Under the pieces are notes generated by a model. The model made no database searches. It had not been told where the DNA came from and worked only from the letters and a program-made list of their open reading frames with translations. Both the position numbers and the translations under genes were made by a program. From contig VZRS01007510.1 in NCBI GenBank assembly GCA_013398055.1, positions 185,669 to 249,668 on the forward strand: a stretch of 64,000 nucleotides of DNA, written 5' to 3'. This DNA is from Ifrita kowaldi. Taxonomy: Eukaryota; Chordata; Aves; Passeriformes; Cinclosomatidae. Position 1 is the stretch's first letter, and every line of letters starts with the position of its first letter. This document shows, one piece after another, positions 1-13,090 of this stretch.

Positions 1-132
1 TGGAGCTAAGACTGTAGTACCCAGGACTGCGACCCCGAGTTGCTGCTGTTACACAAGTAACAAACTCTCCTGAACACCTCTGTAGCTGTTCCTGCAGTTC
101 ATGTTCACCATCTGATTTCTAAGCTTTTCTAC

Positions 133-170
133 ATCTTTTAAATTTTTAAAAATCTTTTAAATTTTTAAAG
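133..170 (+). repeat. 19-bp AT-rich direct duplication
   Basis: ATCTTTTAAATTTTTAAAA (133-151) is repeated almost exactly at 152-170. It is simple AT-rich sequence with no further features. Confidence 0.85.
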
Positions 171-2689
171 TTGTTAAACCACTATCTGCTCAAAATCTCT
201 TCTGTGCAAAGTTTATTCAGCCATGGTGTAATGAGCCTGATTCTGACGGTGACAGGACAGAACTCCCGCTGAAGTGCTGCCACGGGCACCAGAGAGTTCT
301 CCGGTCTCCCTCTGCCATGTTAAGCAGCTCAGCTGCTGTTCTGGGGGACATCTGACCTGTAACCTCAGCCCACCAGGGAGATGCAACAACATTTTGAACT
401 AACTCATGCTTTGGATGTTTATTATTCAATAAAAAAAGGCCCCATTTCTATGCAGTCTTAACCTCAACTGGCACAAAGCTTTCCCTTTGGAGGGCCCTGA
501 ATGCTGCTCAGGACAAGCCCATGCTCACAGCACTGGGAACCTCTCAAGTCCTTGGTTTGCACTGTGAGGGGGAACACCCTGTCACCACCCCCAGGAGGTG
601 TCCGTGGTACAAAAGCAGTAGAGCATGTGAGAAAACTCTCTCCAGGCTCGAGGACGGCCCCGTCTTGTGCAGACTTTGACAGGACAACCAGCAGCACAAA
701 CCCGGTCACTGTCCCAAGGACAGGCAGACAGTGGTCCCCAGCTCCCCTGCCCATGTCTGGGTCTCTCTGGGCAGGAGAAGCAGGTGAGGTAACAGCACTG
801 GGGGCCAGAGTCCAAAGTGGGAAAATAAGCTCATAAACGCCCCACGGCAGCAAACCAGCACGACCAGAAGGAACAATGCTCCTCGCTCTGGCTGTGGCAG
901 GGCCAGCGGCTGCAGCCCTGCAGATCCTCAGCACTCCAGGGCTGCGCAAAGCCTGCCGGGCATGGCCCCAGCGAGTCCCCCGCCCTCCTGCTTGCACAAA
1001 CATCCTCTTCCTCACCCCTCTGACCATTCCGTACGGCCAGGTGGCATGTGGGTCACTGACAAACAGTCTGGAGAAACCTCCTCCACATCACTGCCGAGCA
1101 CTCTCACATCACAGGATACCCTGCCATGAAAACAAAGGCCACTCCACTACTCAGAGCTTCTTGAAAAAGAAGCTGTCAGACTTCAACATCTTTGGCAGAG
1201 GTTTTGTCCACATGTAACGCTGTTCCTACCTCTGAACTCAGTACTCAGCTCCGTTAGGATGCGTAAAGTTAGCAATGATTTCAAAGAATTGACAGATGCA
1301 GCTGGAGAAGAAGGAGCCAAAATCTGCTGGAAGATCACAAAAGCCACGGAAAGAAGCAGCACTGCAGAGGTGCACTGCTCTGGCCTTCTCCTGCAAGCAC
1401 TGATGTCTGAGCAGCCCCAGTGACCAGAACCAGCACACGGAACCAGGGAGCGCCTCAGCCTTTACTCGGAGAGGTTGACCCAAGCTCAGGAGCTACGGAA
1501 CCCCTTCAGCCCCACCAGCACACGTGCAGCGCAGGAGAATACCCAGGGCCTGACTCTTCCTCGGGTGAGGTCAGACAGGGGTAATTAGTCACAGGCTTGG
1601 TAGGAAACACTTCAGGTGCCAGCGAGGACTGTACGCCCCTGGGGAGGGACAGGAGGTGACCCTTACAGCGGAGTTGGAGGGGGGCTATGGGTCACCACAG
1701 AAAGGGACTCAACCCCACTGCAGACCTCAGAGGCCTTGTGAGCATCTCTTGGCCCCCATGTGCCTCTGATGTGCTGCACGAGATAAATCACACAGCCCTG
1801 CAGGAGAAGAATCTGAATTTTTAATGAAAGTCATGTGGATGCAGCTGTCTGATCCTGGTCTGTTCCAAGTACTCCATAAAAGTCAGGGCTGGCCAATCCA
1901 TCTTGCTCTCTTTTCACACCTGCAGCCCCAGCTGGAATTTCCTGGAGCCGGGGAGCGGCGGGCGGCCGCAGCGTGCAGCGGGACACGCTGTCTGCGCTCT
2001 GGGGAGAGCTGGAGTGCCCACAGCCACCTCCCATCCCCCTGGAAGGGGGGAAAATTGATTCTGCATCCAGCAGGTTCAAAAGTTGAACTTCTGCTCTTTC
2101 CTATCCATCAACAGCCTGAATTGTTTACTGCTTCCAAAGGAGCAGCATTACAAACCCTTCCCTCCTCCAGCCTCCTGCCTCTGTGCATCACAGCTCCATG
2201 GTGCAGTGCCAGTGGTGGGGGCTCAGGCTTGTTTGTCCCTGAGTTTCTGCAGCTCAGCTTGTGCTAACTGCTCTCTGATTCTTGTTTTTCTTACCAAGAG
2301 GCTGGAAATGTAGCACTCCCTCCTGCCACAGAGGCTGAGGTATCAATCCAAGTCCCCAGATCACATGGAAAGGCCGGAAGAAAGCCACAGCTGCCCCCAT
2401 TAACAGCCCATCCCTATACCCCACCAAATCTGTATTTTCTGAGCCCTCCAGCCCTGCCTGGCATTAAGTGACACCATGGATGCTCTCCTTGCTAGCCATG
2501 TGGCTGGTGCTCGCCGTGCTGCAAGGTTTTGGGTTCCTCCACAAACCCAAAAGCGACTCAGCAAATGGGGCTTGCTCCACCAGCCCTTGAAGTCTCATTA
2601 AAAGCCAAATATTGCTCAGCCTAAGGATGGAGAGCTCAGCATGGATTTTACTGAACGTTAAATCAACCAGCAAGCATAGCCAGCAAACT

Positions 2690-3010
2690 CTGTGGCACTT
2701 TAACTTTAAATAATGCAATAATTATTGAATTTCCTTTTTATAACTGAAGTGCTGGAATGTAAACAATGGGGCTGTAATTGCAGGAAGGGGGGATCAATAG
2801 AGGCAATCGTTTTCAGCCATGTTAATTGTAAATACAATTGCTCCAAGATGTCAGCCTCGTTCTTCTCGCTCCCAGAATCATCCTAACGGATGACAGAGTC
2901 CAACTTTCCCATTACAGCTGTTCGTTCCTTTAAGAGGTTCTCAATCAGGTCTGATCAATCTGTCAAGATAATGCATGGAGTAAGTAAGACTCTTCCAAAC
3001 ACAAGCTCCC
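2690..3010. promoter_or_regulatory. AT-rich candidate conserved element with CAATAATTATTG palindrome
   Basis: The 12-bp perfect palindrome CAATAATTATTG at 2716-2727 is a paired homeodomain-type site. It is followed by GTTAATTGTAAATACAATTG (2821-2840) and TGATCAATCTGTCAAGATAA near 2950. The block is markedly poorer in GC than its flanks. Function is inferred from composition only. Confidence 0.3.
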
Positions 3011-6000
3011 AATCAATAGCCTGGACCTGCTTAATGAGGAGGGGCTAAAGCCCAGGGGGAGGCACAGTCCCAGCTCCTGCTTGGCTCCAGCAGCCAACTT
3101 CTTCACAGCGTCTTGGAGCAGCTCCTAACAAGGACATTGTTTATGTTGCCCGTGATGAGCAGCATCCCTGCACACCCACAGTCCCATGGGGTCTGTGGAC
3201 ACAGAACAACAGAGGTTAACAGAAAGCAAGAGGCTGAACTTGTAATCACATCCCCCACACCTTTTTAATTGTGCAACAGACCTGCAAGTACTAATTAATC
3301 ATTCCTTAGAAGAGATGCCTGAAGATGCAAACCTGTGTGGGGACAGCTGAAAGCCAAGAGCTGCACTAAGACTCCTCCTGTGGAAGACTTCCTTCCCGTG
3401 TCTCGCAGAAGGACAAAGTCCATGGGGGAATCAGCACTGGCCCAGTTATGCTGGCCAACTCCTTCCAGTGCAGGGGAAACAGTGGGATGCTGGCTGAAAA
3501 CCTCTCGAGGGAGGGAGGAGATGCCAAGAGGGTGAGGGAACAGCCAGAGATGCTGTTCTCCAGCTGCAGTACCTAACTCCAGGAGCACAGGTATCCCTTG
3601 CACATCTGAGTCGCCGTGCACTTGCTGAGCAGCCCAGAGAGGGGGAAACTGACAGGTCTGACTGTACTTGGGCACCCTCCTGCAGCATCCGACTTTCTCT
3701 TCTCCCACAGCTGTGCTACAAAGACTTGCCAGCACAGCAAATCCACTCTTGGGCAACTTCAACTGCAGAGAATCTTCCAGGCCCCCGAAATCTCCCCTGG
3801 GAGACACAGGCACAAGCGCTGCTGTACATGGAGATGCAAACAGGAGCGTGAGTATTGATCCCGCTAATTATAGTGCTAAACCAAAGCACAGTGAGAGTAC
3901 ACTTCCTATCAGCTGGCCTGTAAAGTGCTGCCCTCAACCCTGCACGCTCCTGTCCCACTGCGGCTCCACCACAGGACCCGCAACAGCCCTGCAAGGGCAC
4001 CTCTGCTGCTCACCTGTGCACCTCTGACCAACAGCAACCAACAAACTTCACAAGAAGTGACCTCTCCTACAACCAGTCAGGATGTGAGGGATGTCACCCA
4101 GAGCCAGCCTCATCCAGCACCTCCTGTGATGCGGCACAGAGCTTGGGAATGGTTGAACTCTTGCAACTGAACCAAAGCATGGACTACGGACATTCTGAGA
4201 GCATACAGTTTTGTCACTTCTTATTTCCATGGATGCTGTCACCCCTGGACAAACATGGTGGGAAGTCTGTACTTTTGCCTGCAAAATGCTGTATGGAAAG
4301 CAATAGGATGGAGTGATGAAAAAAGAAAAAAAAAAATTGTGCCACAACGCAGCAACATCACCAAGAAGAGGCTCTGGGCTTCCAGCCCACTCCCTTCTCA
4401 GTGCTGGGACAGACAGGAGCGGAGGAATTCAGGGAGCTTCATCTTTTCCAGGGTCAGGAAAACAAATGGGGAAAGAACAACTGAAGACAGTAACCATAAG
4501 CAGGCCTCACAATGCCACTGCCCAGACCTTTGTAACATATTTTGTACATCTACTCGAAAATAATCAGTTCAGTGTGAGTTGTTAAGCTGTGAACACTCAG
4601 GTGAACTACAGCAGCCTGGGAATATGGAAAAACACTGGATAAAAAGCAAATTATGTAATCAAAAGGTCTGGGGGGAACCTGGAAAGACAGCAGGATCGAA
4701 ATCTGTTGTCCATATTGTAATTATGTAGCTGCTGAGTGATTGAAGACGGCTTTCTGTAACACAGAGCCAGGCTAGGACTCTCCATACCAGGGATGTTTTG
4801 TTTCCTCCGGCCGCCAAGGGAATGATCCCTGTGTTACGCAGGAGGGCTCTCCAAGGAGGCTCGGATGCAACACACACCTGGGTCTTGTGCTGATAATGCA
4901 GCTCAGACTTAGCCACCCAAACCCCTCTCTAAGGGTGAAGCCTGCTTTAAGGATTTAAATTAAAATGCTATTTTCCCTCTATATTAAGTCTTTTGGAAAA
5001 GAACCACCAGCCTCTGAAGGAAAAGCCTGAGGACTGTCTTATACCACTGTGCTCTGCCCCACATCCCGAAGTCAAGGGGCACCCACCCAGGTGTGCTAGG
5101 CCCTTCCCGTCCTGCCTTGGCTCCAGCTGCCCCAGTGACTGCAGTGTAGAACTCCAGCAGGGAGTCAGAGGAGCACCATGGAAATGAGATCCTTCTGGAG
5201 GCAGGAGCCAGGGGACAGGAGGGGACCCCCACATGCAGCAAGGGACCGTTGTAATAATGCGCCATGACACAGAAACCCACCCTGAGCTCACGTTCTTTAA
5301 TAAAACACTACGGACACAGATTAACTCTCCTCGCCTGGGATTTATTGTTTCATCCATCTTCAGGGAAGCTGTGATGGACTGAAGCTTTCCTTGTTTTGAT
5401 AGTGCTTCTTTATAACTTACAGCACTGCATCACCTCAACTCCCAGCAGATAACCAAAAACAATAACAACAATGCACAAGACAATTTTTCAATCCTCTCCA
5501 TAAATCGCAGAATATCAGTATCAAAGACATGGAGGACACAATCTCCCCAGGCAGAAGCCAACAGGGATCCATGGAAAAACAACAGACTCAGCTCATCCTT
5601 TGCCCACAGTCCACAGCAAGGATTTTCAAAATCAGGAGGCAAGGGAGGAAGGAAAACCAAAGGATGTGTGATGGACTAATATTACAATGGAAGCGGAAAG
5701 AGGAAATATATAATACTCGCTGAGTCTTGAAGGTGAGATGAAAACCAGCAGAGCCAGGGAAGCCCCCCAGAAGTGGAGCAGCCCTTCTCCAGCGGCACAG
5801 ACTGCAGGGCTGGGCACCAGGCTGGGCAGCCAGAGCAGGACCTTTGAGGCACATGTGGTGCATCAGCCGACCCTGAACATGGGTACAGGAGCACCAGCTG
5901 ATTTCAGATCGCACTGCCGAGGTAAGTTCTTTAAGCGTCTGTGAAACACAAACAGAACACAGAGCACCACGGAAATGCCCATGAGAAAATAAATAATTCT

Positions 6001-8059
6001 TCATTCGGTGAAAGCTTTGGATTGTATTAGACAAAGCCTGGGGCAATGTAATGAAAGAGGAAGATAAAAAGAAATGGAATAATTACTCACAGAATGAGGC
6101 AAGAATCCTGCTGGAGAAATATGTATGGAACTACTTATAATTAAGAACCAAAATAATGTCTGCACACAAAGGGCTGAATTAAGGCAACCTGCTACTTCCT
6201 ATGTTCTAGATGGTTGTGAGGGCTCCGTGAACCCAACGGACACTAATGTGTCCGAAGAACTGTGTACAGAAATTCACGCAATTGCGCCTTGCTCCACACC
6301 CCTGTGCAACTACTCTGTAAGGAAAGCCACCAAGTTCTTGGGAAGGAGAAGCCTTCCAAACACAGCCTCCTCCAAATTTAACTGGGAGACCTCTCCAGTC
6401 CTTGGGCATGCGGTGGTTCCCAGCCCACCTGGTTTCCACCAGGAAGGACACATCAGTGACCCACAGCAATCCACAGCAGCAGAACTGTCTGGCTCATGGA
6501 TTCCATACGTGGCCTCCAAGCAGTTTGCAGCCTATGAACGGTTGGGGTTTGCTGCTCTGTATTTCCTGTGTATATCTAAAACTAATTCAACTGTAGTATA
6601 ATTCTGCAGAGGGATCTACAAGAGAATAGAATGGCTCTAAGCACTAGTTGCAGCTATTCCCTCCAAGACAGACTATAGCAATGGAAAACACGGAGAGTGT
6701 AGAAGCACACTGAGGTAAACAGAGCAAACCCAAAATGATAAATGCCTCTGCTCTTTGGTGCTCTCTTTGTTCACGTGTATCTGCATCTACTGGCATTTGC
6801 TTTCACAGGTACAGAAACCCCTGGGAAAAAACAGGCCCACTATTTACTGGTTTTAGCCACTCTGGCTCTGCAATCCCAGTGGACAGTCTGCAGAGACACA
6901 CACAGGGTAAATGACAAACACTATGGAGGCAGCACTGATCAACATTAGGAAAGTGTACTGACCACTGCAATTCAAAAATAAAATGGAAGCAACAAAACCT
7001 ATTTTTGGGAGCAGCACCCGCTCACAGCAGAAAGCTGTGAGGAGATTACAGATTTCTAAACCCCGTTTATGAAATTGCAGGTGTAACTCCAGTTACTCCA
7101 ACTGCTCCAAAATTCTCATTTCTGTGACCCCACGGGATTAATTTATCTGCAAAAATACCTGCTTGGGGTTAGCATATGCTACCAGGAGGTCAGTCTGCAG
7201 GTTTCATGTCCAGATAATCCCCCTGCCCAGCCCAGAGTCAGACACTTCGATAGGCCTGTTTGGGCACTGCAGTGCATGCACTGGAAAATCCAGGTAGGTC
7301 AGAGCCAAGGAGGTGTGAAAATGATAAAAGCAAAGTTCCTGCTTTGTGGGACCATGAAAAACACTCACAGGCAGACAGACGTGTCTATAACACATACCCC
7401 ATGACATGAAAACATCATGTGCAGGACTTCAAAGCCTTTAAATCTCTCCCACCTATGGTCACAGCAAGTCCCTTCTCGGAGGGACTTCCAGCATCTGGTC
7501 CCTTTCCAGCACTGCTGCTAGTGGTCAAAAATCAAAGCTAGGTACTGTCCTTCTGTGCCTCCTCCCACGAGCAGGTCCTGGGCTCAGCAGTAGGTACCAC
7601 AGCACGTGCACCCTGCAGCCACCCCAAAAGTACAACTGGGGCCCTGCCATGACACACCTGCAGGTAACCCAGAGTTACAGAATGGTCCCACCAATGTTGT
7701 GGGTGAAGTGAAGGAAATCAGAGTTCTCAAACTGGTACACCCTCTGTCTTTGTGCTGGAGAGGAAGGAGGTGCATCTCACCTGGAGGCAGCAAGGTGTCA
7801 CCCCAGGAGAGCTCCCTGCTCTTCTGCTGACCCTGCCTAAAGACCCTCCTTCTTCTGGCGCACATGTGAAGACTACAGCAACTCCCTGGGCCAGTTTTCG
7901 AAGAACATAAAGGAAGGCTGACCCAAACTATCAGGGCCTGTTGAATTAGGAGTTTCTCTGCAGCACAGGCTGGGGGCTGGATGGGGACAGGGATGTGAGG
8001 AGATCCATCAGGAGCCAGACAAGGGGACAGACACAGCTGGCTGGAGACACCAGCAATGG

Positions 8060-8375
8060 GGCAGCGGAGAAGCCCCACGCAGACGCGGGCAGCTCTCACC
8101 CCGTGGAGGGCAGGGAAGCAGCCACACACAGAGGGACCCAGGGGATGCAGCGGGACCTCGGGAGCTGCCCGTGCCCCGTGGGGGTCCCCGGGGCTGCCTG
8201 AGCCCTCAGCGCGGGGCAGCCTCGCGAGCCGTGGGCGCTCCGAGGCAGCTGTGGCCGGGCGTGCCTCGAGCGCGGCGCTGGAGCTGCGGATGCCGCGCCG
8301 GGCACCAGAGCTGCCGCGAGACGAGTGCTGCTCTCCTTCCCCACCAAAACCCCCGGGGCCTCCCGCGTGCGCGCT
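8060..8375. promoter_or_regulatory. Short CpG-rich island within intron 3
   Basis: This stretch is far richer in G, C and intact CpG than the surrounding intron. By eye there are about two dozen CpGs in 8153-8340, including GCGCGG, CTCGCGAG and GCGCGGCGC. No coding frame matches a known protein. It could be an orphan CpG island acting as an alternative promoter or enhancer for ZFHX3. There is no direct evidence of a transcription start. Confidence 0.4.
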
Positions 8376-8389
8376 AACCACAGCTCTTT

Positions 8390-8545
8390 GAGAGGTTCGT
8401 GTATTTACAAACTAAAGCATGTTGAAATCAAAGGGGATACCATATGACATAATTCACATTAAAATGTCAACAGGCTGACAATTTATAGAGTCAATCCACC
8501 GGAGGTGGGGAGAACTAAGACGTGGTAATTGTTTAATTCCCGCTT
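8390..8545. promoter_or_regulatory. AT-rich candidate element next to the CpG island
   Basis: A sharp switch from CpG-rich to AT-rich sequence occurs at about 8390, with ATGACATAATTCACATTAAA and GGTAATTGTTTAATTCCC. The lack of repeats or homopolymers and the dense TAAT/ATTA words suggest a constrained element rather than neutral intron. This is a compositional inference. Confidence 0.25.
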
Positions 8546-10283
8546 AAACCGACAGCAGCTTCACCTTCAAAGCAGCACCGCATGCACGGCCTCTGGCTGC
8601 CGTCAGCCCTGGTGCCAGCCTGGCCCTTGGCCAGCACGGAGGCAGCGGCCTCAACCATTCACTGGCACCAAGCATGGGCTGGGGACATGGGATGCTGCTC
8701 TGAGGAGCGCAGTTCCAGCCCACTCCATGGCACATATTCACCGTCAGCACAAGGACAACCAGTTCTTCAGGAAGGCAGAGTCCCTCTGGTCAGGGCACCG
8801 GTGTCTATTTCCACACCTGGGCACAGCACTCCTCCTCTGGAGGGGACACAGCAGGTGAGCGCTCCGAGGGCACCGGTGAAGGAACCGACTCACCCAGTGC
8901 CTGGCACTGCATGGCCCTGACCCTGCTAGGACCGGAAAACACCACAGCAGTGGAACAATGAAAGCATGGAGCGTCCCAGCCATAAACCCCCTTGGGGCAC
9001 ACATGAACTTTTTACCCCAGGTAGATGGCAGCAGCTTTGCCCACATCAAATACGCTGCGGTGTTTTGTGAGACACACCACCAGAGCCCTCAGCCCGCTGA
9101 CATCCCCTGCCCGTGGACAGGCTGCTGACAGCGTGTCTTGCAGCTTGCAATAAAGCATAAGGTAGGCAGGAGAGGGAAACGTGCACCACTGGGAGAAATT
9201 TTACCTGGATAAACCGCAGCCAATAAATTTTCTATAAATGCCAGCTAATGCTGTCCCTTGGAGAGCACTGGGCAGGGACTGCCGGGCTCCAGAGCCCTCG
9301 GCACAGCCTCGCTGTCTGTACATAAACAGTAACACCTCATTCTCTCTTCTACCTCATTAACTGAAACGCATTAAAACAAGTGTGCACTGGGAGCAGCAAA
9401 TGAGACTGTTAAACCAAGCTGATATAATCCTCATCAGCTGTGGGAAATGAGCACACATCCATTACACTGAATCAAGCCGCCAACTGCGATTCATCGAGGA
9501 TGTTGAGACCCCAGGAAGATGCTCTTCCCCCTCAGCTGTACCAGGCAGCTCAACCACTGCGCCTCCAGCACTCTCTCATGGGGCATTTCCAGAGTGCTGG
9601 GGTTGCATCTGCATTCCAGCAGCTCCCCCCAAGCACAAGGCTGGGGGCCCTGGTCTGCACTGCAGCCAGGTGCTGTATGAGTCCACTGCGTCCAGAAGGA
9701 ATCTGCTCAGTGAGATGCAGGGAAAAACCCAACTCCTCTAGTATCCAAGCAGAATAAAAGGCCAAGGCAGCAGAGCAGACACACAGAACATGGGACGTTT
9801 CCCAATCCCAATCTTCAGTGGGGACATTCCCATGCAGCCTGATGGGATCTGACAGCAGCAGGGTTGGCCTCAGGTGACGGACGCATGTTTGCACCCCGCC
9901 CAAATGGTACCAGCCTGCAGAACCGCACCAAGGGGGGAATATACCACAACACCCACTTATAAAGCCCCCAGCACTGACACCACTGTGGTGCCACGGCTGT
10001 CCCCATTCCCCCAGCTGGCAGCCAGATGCAGCCAGATGCTGAACTAGGGGAGTCTCAGCAGAGGTGTCAAGAACACAATGATCACTGACTTTCAGCACAC
10101 AGGACCAGCTCCACACAAGGATATGGAACTGCTCCCTTCTTCTGGAGGGCCATCAGACCACAGCTATGCCTTCACGAGCAAAGACTTGCTTAAAATGTTG
10201 AAGAAATGTTCATTTTGCCTCCCCCCTGAGGAGGCAGAGCAGGGAGCCCTCCTGATGCTGCAGGAACCGGACAGACCACATTC

Positions 10284-10307
10284 ACCTCAGACAGACAGAC
10301 AGACAGC
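10284..10307 (+). repeat. CAGA microsatellite (short)
   Basis: Five to six CAGA units occur within TCAGACAGACAGACAGACAG. It is too short to be notable but may be polymorphic. Confidence 0.75.
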
Positions 10308-12149
10308 ACTTTGTGCCCTCCACCGCCTTGGGTCTGAACTGCTGACCTCACTGGAGCAGCTCAGGTTTCCAAACTGTCTTTTCCTCATGCCAAGCAGAGC
10401 TGATGAGGCAGGATGGGGTCCCCTCTGCCTCACTCCCCAGCCCTGTGGTGGGAGGAGGTTCCCTCTGCCTCAGCCCTGTACTTGCAGCAAGAATGTAAAC
10501 AACCCCTTCAATCCTCACAGCTGCTATTTCAGAGTTTTTAACTCAACACAGCTACTACACGGCATTTCCCCCCCGAGCAGTCTGTGCTCAGCGCAGCCCA
10601 GACCAGGCTGCCTGGGACTTGCTCCTCCCTACGGAACACGACACCCTGGGGTCTCCCTGGCAGCTCCCAGCAGCCTGCGCAGGCATTTTGAACGGGGTCC
10701 ATGAAGTCTGTTTAACCAGCATGATGTGTGCAACAGAATCACAAAGAAACAGGCATTTAAAGTGACATCTGTTGGATTAATTAGCTGTGTAATTAGCCTC
10801 CCCTCTGTGGAGACAGGCTTTGTTACTGCTGCCTGAAACTTCCCCAGGTGATTCTCTTTGTATCCATCCTTCCCTGAGCACAAGGAGGAGCAGAGCGGGT
10901 GAGATGGGGCTGTACTGCCTGAATGAGGGGCAGGAGACAGCCCAGAGGCCACGGGACAGCTGAGGGGCAATAACTGGGTCAAAGAACCCCAACCACCACA
11001 TCTATGTGGTGGAACCCAAACAGGAACGTGCATCAGCTTTAACACGTCTGCAGGTCTGCCCAGAGATGAAAGGCAGGGATACAAGCCAAGCATTTATGTT
11101 CTCCCCAGTTAGATCAGAACATCTCTGTCTCCTGCAACCAGCTCCTCACCTCCCTGGCCCAGAGCTGACACGGGGGGTTACAGCAGGCTCCAACAGCTGG
11201 GGGACACAGCGGCCACTGCACTTCTACCCGAGCCACAGCCAACTCAGCAGAACAGAAAAACCCCAAGGTTATTATCTCTAGGATAAAGAGGAAACCCAGG
11301 ATCCCAGGAATAGCTGCACTGCACTGATGGTTCGATGGCCAGATGCAGCTATCTCCCTGCTTTAAAGCAGAACGAGAGGGATGCTGAGGGAGACGGCGTG
11401 CTGGGCTCTGCCCCGCAGCCCTGTGCTTGGGGCACCTGGCCCTGCCTCTCTGCCAAAGCTACCCGGAGCCAAGGATCTCCCAACAGCTGCAGCCAGGCTT
11501 ACCAGAGCCCGTCCAACCGTACCCCAAGGCACAACTTCCAGAGAACCTGTTGCACAAGTGTAACTTATTGCCTAATTTGCCTTGCAGAACTTGGCTGCAC
11601 ACGTCACAGCACAGGGGCAGGATTTTTAGGACTGGCAAGAAGGAGCAAAAGCCCATTATGGTATTAAGTTATGTATCATGCATACATTATTTATTGTAAT
11701 TTAATGAACTCCCTATGAGATAGCAAACACAGAACCTCCCATGCTGCTTCCATAGCAATTCTGGGGACTTTGTTACAACAGTGTCTTTAGGAACAGCTCA
11801 GTTAAAGCTGGAGAAGGACGACACAGCATCCCGCAGCCCAGTGCACTGGCACAGCCAAACAGAAATCGGCAGTCCATGCCAGGTCACATAGAACAAGTTG
11901 GGGAAAGCACCTTGTGGGCTCCTTCCCAGCCTTCAAACCAGCCCCGGCCAGAGATGGATGCTAATGAATGTCCATCCATTATTTAATGAGGTCGTCGCCA
12001 GCAAGCCTACAGCTGCAGCACTGGTGCTTGGCCAGGGCTGGTACCCAAGGCACTGAACACCTGACCCTGCCCAACCAGGAAAGAAACTAAGAGCATTCTG
12101 AGGGCTTCGAGGCATATTACCTGTGTTGAGGAATCCCTCTGGTCCAGGT

Positions 12150-12850
12150 AGCTGGATTCAAGACACAGACTGAAAAGCAGATTGAGCTCTGGGTTCAAGC
12201 CCGGGACAAGAGGCCGTGAGTTGCCAACCTCTGAGAAAACAAAGGGCACGAATATGGGTGACACCAGCCAGGTGAATGGACACTGGGAGACACAGTAGGA
12301 ACTGGGAATTGCCAACCTCTTGGATAGCTAAGGAGATTGGAGTCCAGTAACACCAGCGAGGTGGATGGACAGGGAGAGCGGGGCAGGAGCCCAAGACTTG
12401 GAGACTTGTGCGTGGGTAGACTGCGAGGGTATAAAAGCCCAGGTGCTCTTTTGTTGGGGGTCCCTCCACAGAGGCACCAGCTCGAACTGTTTCTGTGTTA
12501 CTACAGCAGGAATGAATGGTTTTATGGAATGAGTCATCTCAGACTGTGCCATGGGAAACCTGGGGTGGAACTGGTGAGGAAACCTGGTCTGACTGGGTGA
12601 GTGGGGGGTGTGGGGCGTCATGTGGGACCCATCGGGTCACTGGAGGCAGCACAGGAGGGGTTCGGTCTCAGCAGTGAAAGTCTCTGGCCTTGGGAGTGTG
12701 ACTGCTCGGGAGTCTCTGGAGTGGGCTGACTGGGAAGTTTCCTTAACAACCTCTGTAAAGAGAAACACGACCGCCCAGAGGAAGCGTGGGATCCTCAGGG
12801 GGAACTACTTGAGCACAGCTCTTCAGCACAGGCTTTGAGCCCTGCACTGC
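12150..12850 (+). promoter_or_regulatory. TATA-bearing duplicated segment; decayed solo LTR or promoter candidate
   Basis: An imperfect tandem duplication of about 88 bp (about 12220-12307 and 12308-12396) shares TTGCCAACCTCT and ACACCAGC-AGGTG-ATGGACA blocks. A clean TATAAAA box follows at 12430-12436, then GT-rich, G-run sequence (12595-12630). Enhancer-like repeats followed by TATA is the arrangement of a retroviral U3/R region. Against this, I find no AATAAA downstream, no certain TG...CA ends, no primer-binding site and no gag/pol coding, so at most it is an eroded solo LTR. A cellular promoter in intron 3 is the alternative. Confidence 0.3.
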
Positions 12851-12992
12851 CGCTTGCCTGCTTCAGTCTCACACCAAACTATCTCCCAGCTCCTCTGCCT
12901 CCTTGCTCCAGCACTCCTAAACCCTGACTTGTTCCAGTCCTACCAGTTTGTCTTCAACTGTGTGTGTTGGGTGTCTGCAGGAATGTGGGGAA

Positions 12993-13090
12993 AAGACCCT
13001 GACAAACATGCTGTGATAAGATCCTGACAAACATACTGGGATAAGACCCCAAAACCAGTTGGATAAGGCCACAACAAACAGGCCCGTTAC
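12993..13090 (+). repeat. Degenerate 25-bp tandem repeat
   Basis: The unit AAGACCCTGACAAACATGCT-GTGAT (12993-13017) is followed by a close copy (13018-13042), a shorter variant (13043-13064) and a fourth decayed copy. It lies about 150 bp right of the TATA/duplication segment and could belong to the same insertion. Confidence 0.7.

Noticed and set aside
12140..12205. tRNA- or SINE-like A-box and B-box (TGGTCCAGG and GGTTCAAGCCC)
   Set aside because: The B-box-like word is good, but no acceptor stem or anticodon arm could be paired and the A-box match is imperfect.
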